Below are positions 62,555 to 64,000 of a DNA stretch of 64,000 bases, one piece after another. Below the pieces are notes generated by a model. That model saw only the letters and a program-made list of their open reading frames with translations. It was not told the DNA's origin and searched no databases. Made by a program: the position numbers and the translations under genes. The stretch spans positions 110,185 to 174,184 of the forward strand of contig JAQBNH010000005.1 of assembly GCA_028288705.1 (NCBI GenBank), in the 5' to 3' direction. The first letter of the stretch is position 1; the number at the start of each line of letters is the position of its first letter. The DNA comes from Ferruginibacter sp. (GTDB taxonomy: Bacteria > Bacteroidota > Bacteroidia > Chitinophagales > Chitinophagaceae).

Positions 62555-63055
62555 CTACTTCAACAACTTCGTCATTACATAGTCATTCATAAAATAGCCA
62601 GCGCCGATATCGATATCTTCCTCGCGCGATATGTCGAAGCCCATTTTTTTATAAAAGTCGAATGCTTTATTGTTTCGGTTCACATTTAACTCCAATGCCT
62701 CCGCATTTTCCCTGCTGATGTCGGCTATTAAATAATCCAACAATTTTTTTCCTGTTCCTTTTCCCTGCTGATCAGGCAACACGTACAATTTATGCAAGCG
62801 GAAGATTCCTTTGGCCGCATTTGCTTTTTGAGAATAGGATGCAAAACCAACATCGCGGCCGGCATCAGTGATGATGATGAAACGATGGGCAAGGCTGCTC
62901 ATCTGTTCCTGCAATGCATGTTCACTATAGATCAATTCCAGCATGTAAGTCAGCTGCGCCTGTGAAAGGATGGCGCCGTAAGCTGCAGGCCAGGTGTCGT
63001 AAGCCAACACGCGGATGGAAGGAATATCAGTTATTCCGGCAGATCGGATCTCCAT
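62555..63055 (-). CDS. GNAT family N-acetyltransferase
   Basis: A 166-residue acetyltransferase of the GCN5-related type: 'LYVLPDQQGKGTGKKLLDYLI' is the acetyl-CoA-binding motif A (Q/R-x-x-G-x-G/A), and 'LELNVNRNNKAFDFYKKMGF' the typical motif B. The substrate is unknown. The ATG is chosen because it shares its first base with the stop of the preceding gene (TAATG), indicating translational coupling; an upstream start at 63091 would lie inside that gene. Confidence 0.9.
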   Translation of the reverse strand: MEIRSAGITDIPSIRVLAYDTWPAAYGAILSQAQLTYMLELIYSEHALQEQMSSLAHRFIIITDAGRDVGFASYSQKANAAKGIFRLHKLYVLPDQQGKGTGKKLLDYLIADISRENAEALELNVNRNNKAFDFYKKMGFDISREEDIDIGAGYFMNDYVMTKLLK

Positions 63056-63531
63056 TAGAGGAAGCTGATTTTTACATTCGGCGCATACCACACATGGCCG
63101 GCTTTATCTTTTACGATCACTTCGATAAACCAAAGTTGCTCGCCTTTTTTCATTTGTTCGCGTAATGTATTTTGCCAAACGGGAGGCAGGGGAGTCGTTC
63201 GTAATAATTGGGTGGAAACGCTGGTAGTTGGTGTTACCTTACCGGTCTGCTCATCTTCCGTAACTCCCAGCTTGCGGTACACTACCTGGTAGGAAGATAT
63301 TTCGTAAGGATTGTTTTTATCGTCGCTTACCAGCAATGTTTGTTCTACCAGATATTGAGCGGCATCAATGCTAACAGCAACAGAATCTTTGTAGGTCCCG
63401 AGGACAGTCGTAAGTTTCGGCAGGTTTTTTTTCGAAATAACATTGGCTTTAACCGCCGGCTTTTTTTGTGCGTGCACAGCAACAGTGCCGGCCGATAACA
63501 AAACAACAAAAAAGGGTTTCAGGTAACGCAT
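63055..63531 (-). CDS. Exported hypothetical protein
   Basis: A 158-residue secreted protein with a signal peptide (ends ...AVHAQ, residue 22), a Lys-rich linker and a beta-rich domain ('VSIDAAQYLVEQTLLVSDD', 'YEISSYQVVYRKLGV', 'WFIEVIVKDKAGHVWYAPNVKISFL'). The last blocks remind me of GldM-type C-terminal modules, but the match is weak and no claim is made. First gene of a pair with the GNAT enzyme. Confidence 0.65.
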   Translation of the reverse strand: MRYLKPFFVVLLSAGTVAVHAQKKPAVKANVISKKNLPKLTTVLGTYKDSVAVSIDAAQYLVEQTLLVSDDKNNPYEISSYQVVYRKLGVTEDEQTGKVTPTTSVSTQLLRTTPLPPVWQNTLREQMKKGEQLWFIEVIVKDKAGHVWYAPNVKISFL

Positions 63532-63692
63532 ATTCAGGAACTGATTTGTTGACGAATTTACAACTTGCCCGGAAATGCGGGGTTACTTTAACAATTTCGA
63601 AGAGAGTCGACCACAGAGATTCTGTGTTAACTGCAATGAGTTTTTTTATTTATTTTTGAATATTAGGCGGTTTTAATACCAGCCTGTTTAGT

Positions 63693-63716
63693 GGGACAAT
63701 CTTCAATGATTGTCCC
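63693..63716. other. Hairpin spanning the transposase stop codon
   Basis: GGGACAATC and GATTGTCCC form a perfect 9-bp stem with a 6-base loop, and the transposase TGA (63705-63703) falls in the loop. It may be a terminator-like or structural element of the insertion sequence end. The 170 bases from 63532 to 63702 hold no other gene. Confidence 0.55.
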
Positions 63717-64000
63717 CTAATTTTTTTACCACTTCCCCGCTCATTTCTACTGTTTCATTTAGCCTGGTAAGGTACTCCTTGTCGTAAGCAGTATTTGTTT
63801 TGTATACCGTGTACATCATCTCCAACAATTTTCTTTGCACCGCGACTACTCCCTTCATTTTTATTCCATGTCGCCCAACCAACCGAATAAAAATTGCTTT
63901 AAATCTTTCACTATGCCTTATCGCTGTTAGGGCCGGCATATGCATTGCTTTTCTAAGATACTTATTGCCCTGTTTTGATATTTTAGGCTTCTTTTTAATT
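63703..64000 (-). CDS. IS110-family transposase, 3' end (cut by the window edge)
   Basis: The last ~99 codons of an IS110/IS116/IS902-type (DEDD) transposase; the 5' part continues beyond base 64000. The visible piece is the Transposase_20 C-terminal domain: 'KISKQGNKYLRKAMHMPAL' then 'TAIRHSERFKAIF' and 'VVAVQRKLLEMMYTVYKTN'. These elements move without long terminal inverted repeats and some use a bridge RNA. The catalytic DEDD residues lie outside the window. The copy may be complete; nothing broken is seen in the part available. Confidence 0.88.
   Translation of the reverse strand, partial: IKKKPKISKQGNKYLRKAMHMPALTAIRHSERFKAIFIRLVGRHGIKMKGVVAVQRKLLEMMYTVYKTNTAYDKEYLTRLNETVEMSGEVVKKLGDNH

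Overview
The window is a stretch of a Bacteroidota chromosome, most likely from the family Chitinophagaceae. The family-level assignment is inference. It rests on the mix of SusC/SusD proteins, a type IX secretion (T9SS) sorting domain, a T9SS plug-type protein, an eukaryote/archaeal-type ProS, many secreted proteins and lipoproteins with Bacteroidota-style signals, weak Shine-Dalgarno sites, and -7 boxes that fit TAnnTTTG. I saw no tRNA, rRNA or CRISPR array. Gene density is high and most neighbours belong to ordinary core or envelope pathways.

Layout. 0-6 kb: a pRiA4b ORF-3-like protein, miaA, a spacer holding two inverted REP-like palindromes, a FadL/OmpP1-like porin, a tyrosine-rich lipoprotein and proS. 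6-12.7 kb: a DUF5362 membrane protein, an RDD protein, then a tight operon SpoIIM-DUF4129-DUF4350-MoxR ATPase-DUF58. 12.7-19.3 kb: truB, a BamA/TamA-family lipoprotein divergent from a TrmH-type rRNA methyltransferase, an FtsX-type permease and a T9SS plug (DUF5103) protein. 19.4-22 kb: the SRP RNA gene, a transaldolase-like aldolase, a NamZ-type (DUF1343) muramidase. 22-25.4 kb: an S9 peptidase, an NAD(P)-binding oxidoreductase, a small GNAT-like protein.

25.5-32.1 kb is a complete tryptophan operon, trpEGDCFBA. Its leader carries what looks like a full ribosome-mediated attenuator: an 18-codon GTG-started peptide with Trp-Arg-Trp, a protector stem, a competing antiterminator stem and an intrinsic terminator ending 12 bases before trpE. 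I regard this as the most interesting item in the window.

32-46.8 kb is mostly envelope and accessory: a TlpA-like thioredoxin, pdxJ, a TVP38/VTT protein, a T9SS cargo, AlkB, several lipoproteins, a beta-helix protein, and a small polysaccharide-utilisation group (SusD, SusC, GH43). 47-49.8 kb is a four-gene redox cassette: thioredoxin, ApbE flavin transferase lacking a visible signal peptide, DUF4266 lipoprotein, DUF3570 outer-membrane protein. 49.8-59.4 kb holds hydrolases, an SDR enzyme, an M48 metalloprotease split by a one-base frameshift, a TPR lipoprotein, a LEA-like duplicated protein and a class C beta-lactamase-family hydrolase. 59.5-64 kb: ahcY with a clear promoter, an Lrp/AsnC regulator, a SIMPL protein, a GNAT acetyltransferase, an exported protein, and the 3' end of an IS110-family transposase running off the window edge.
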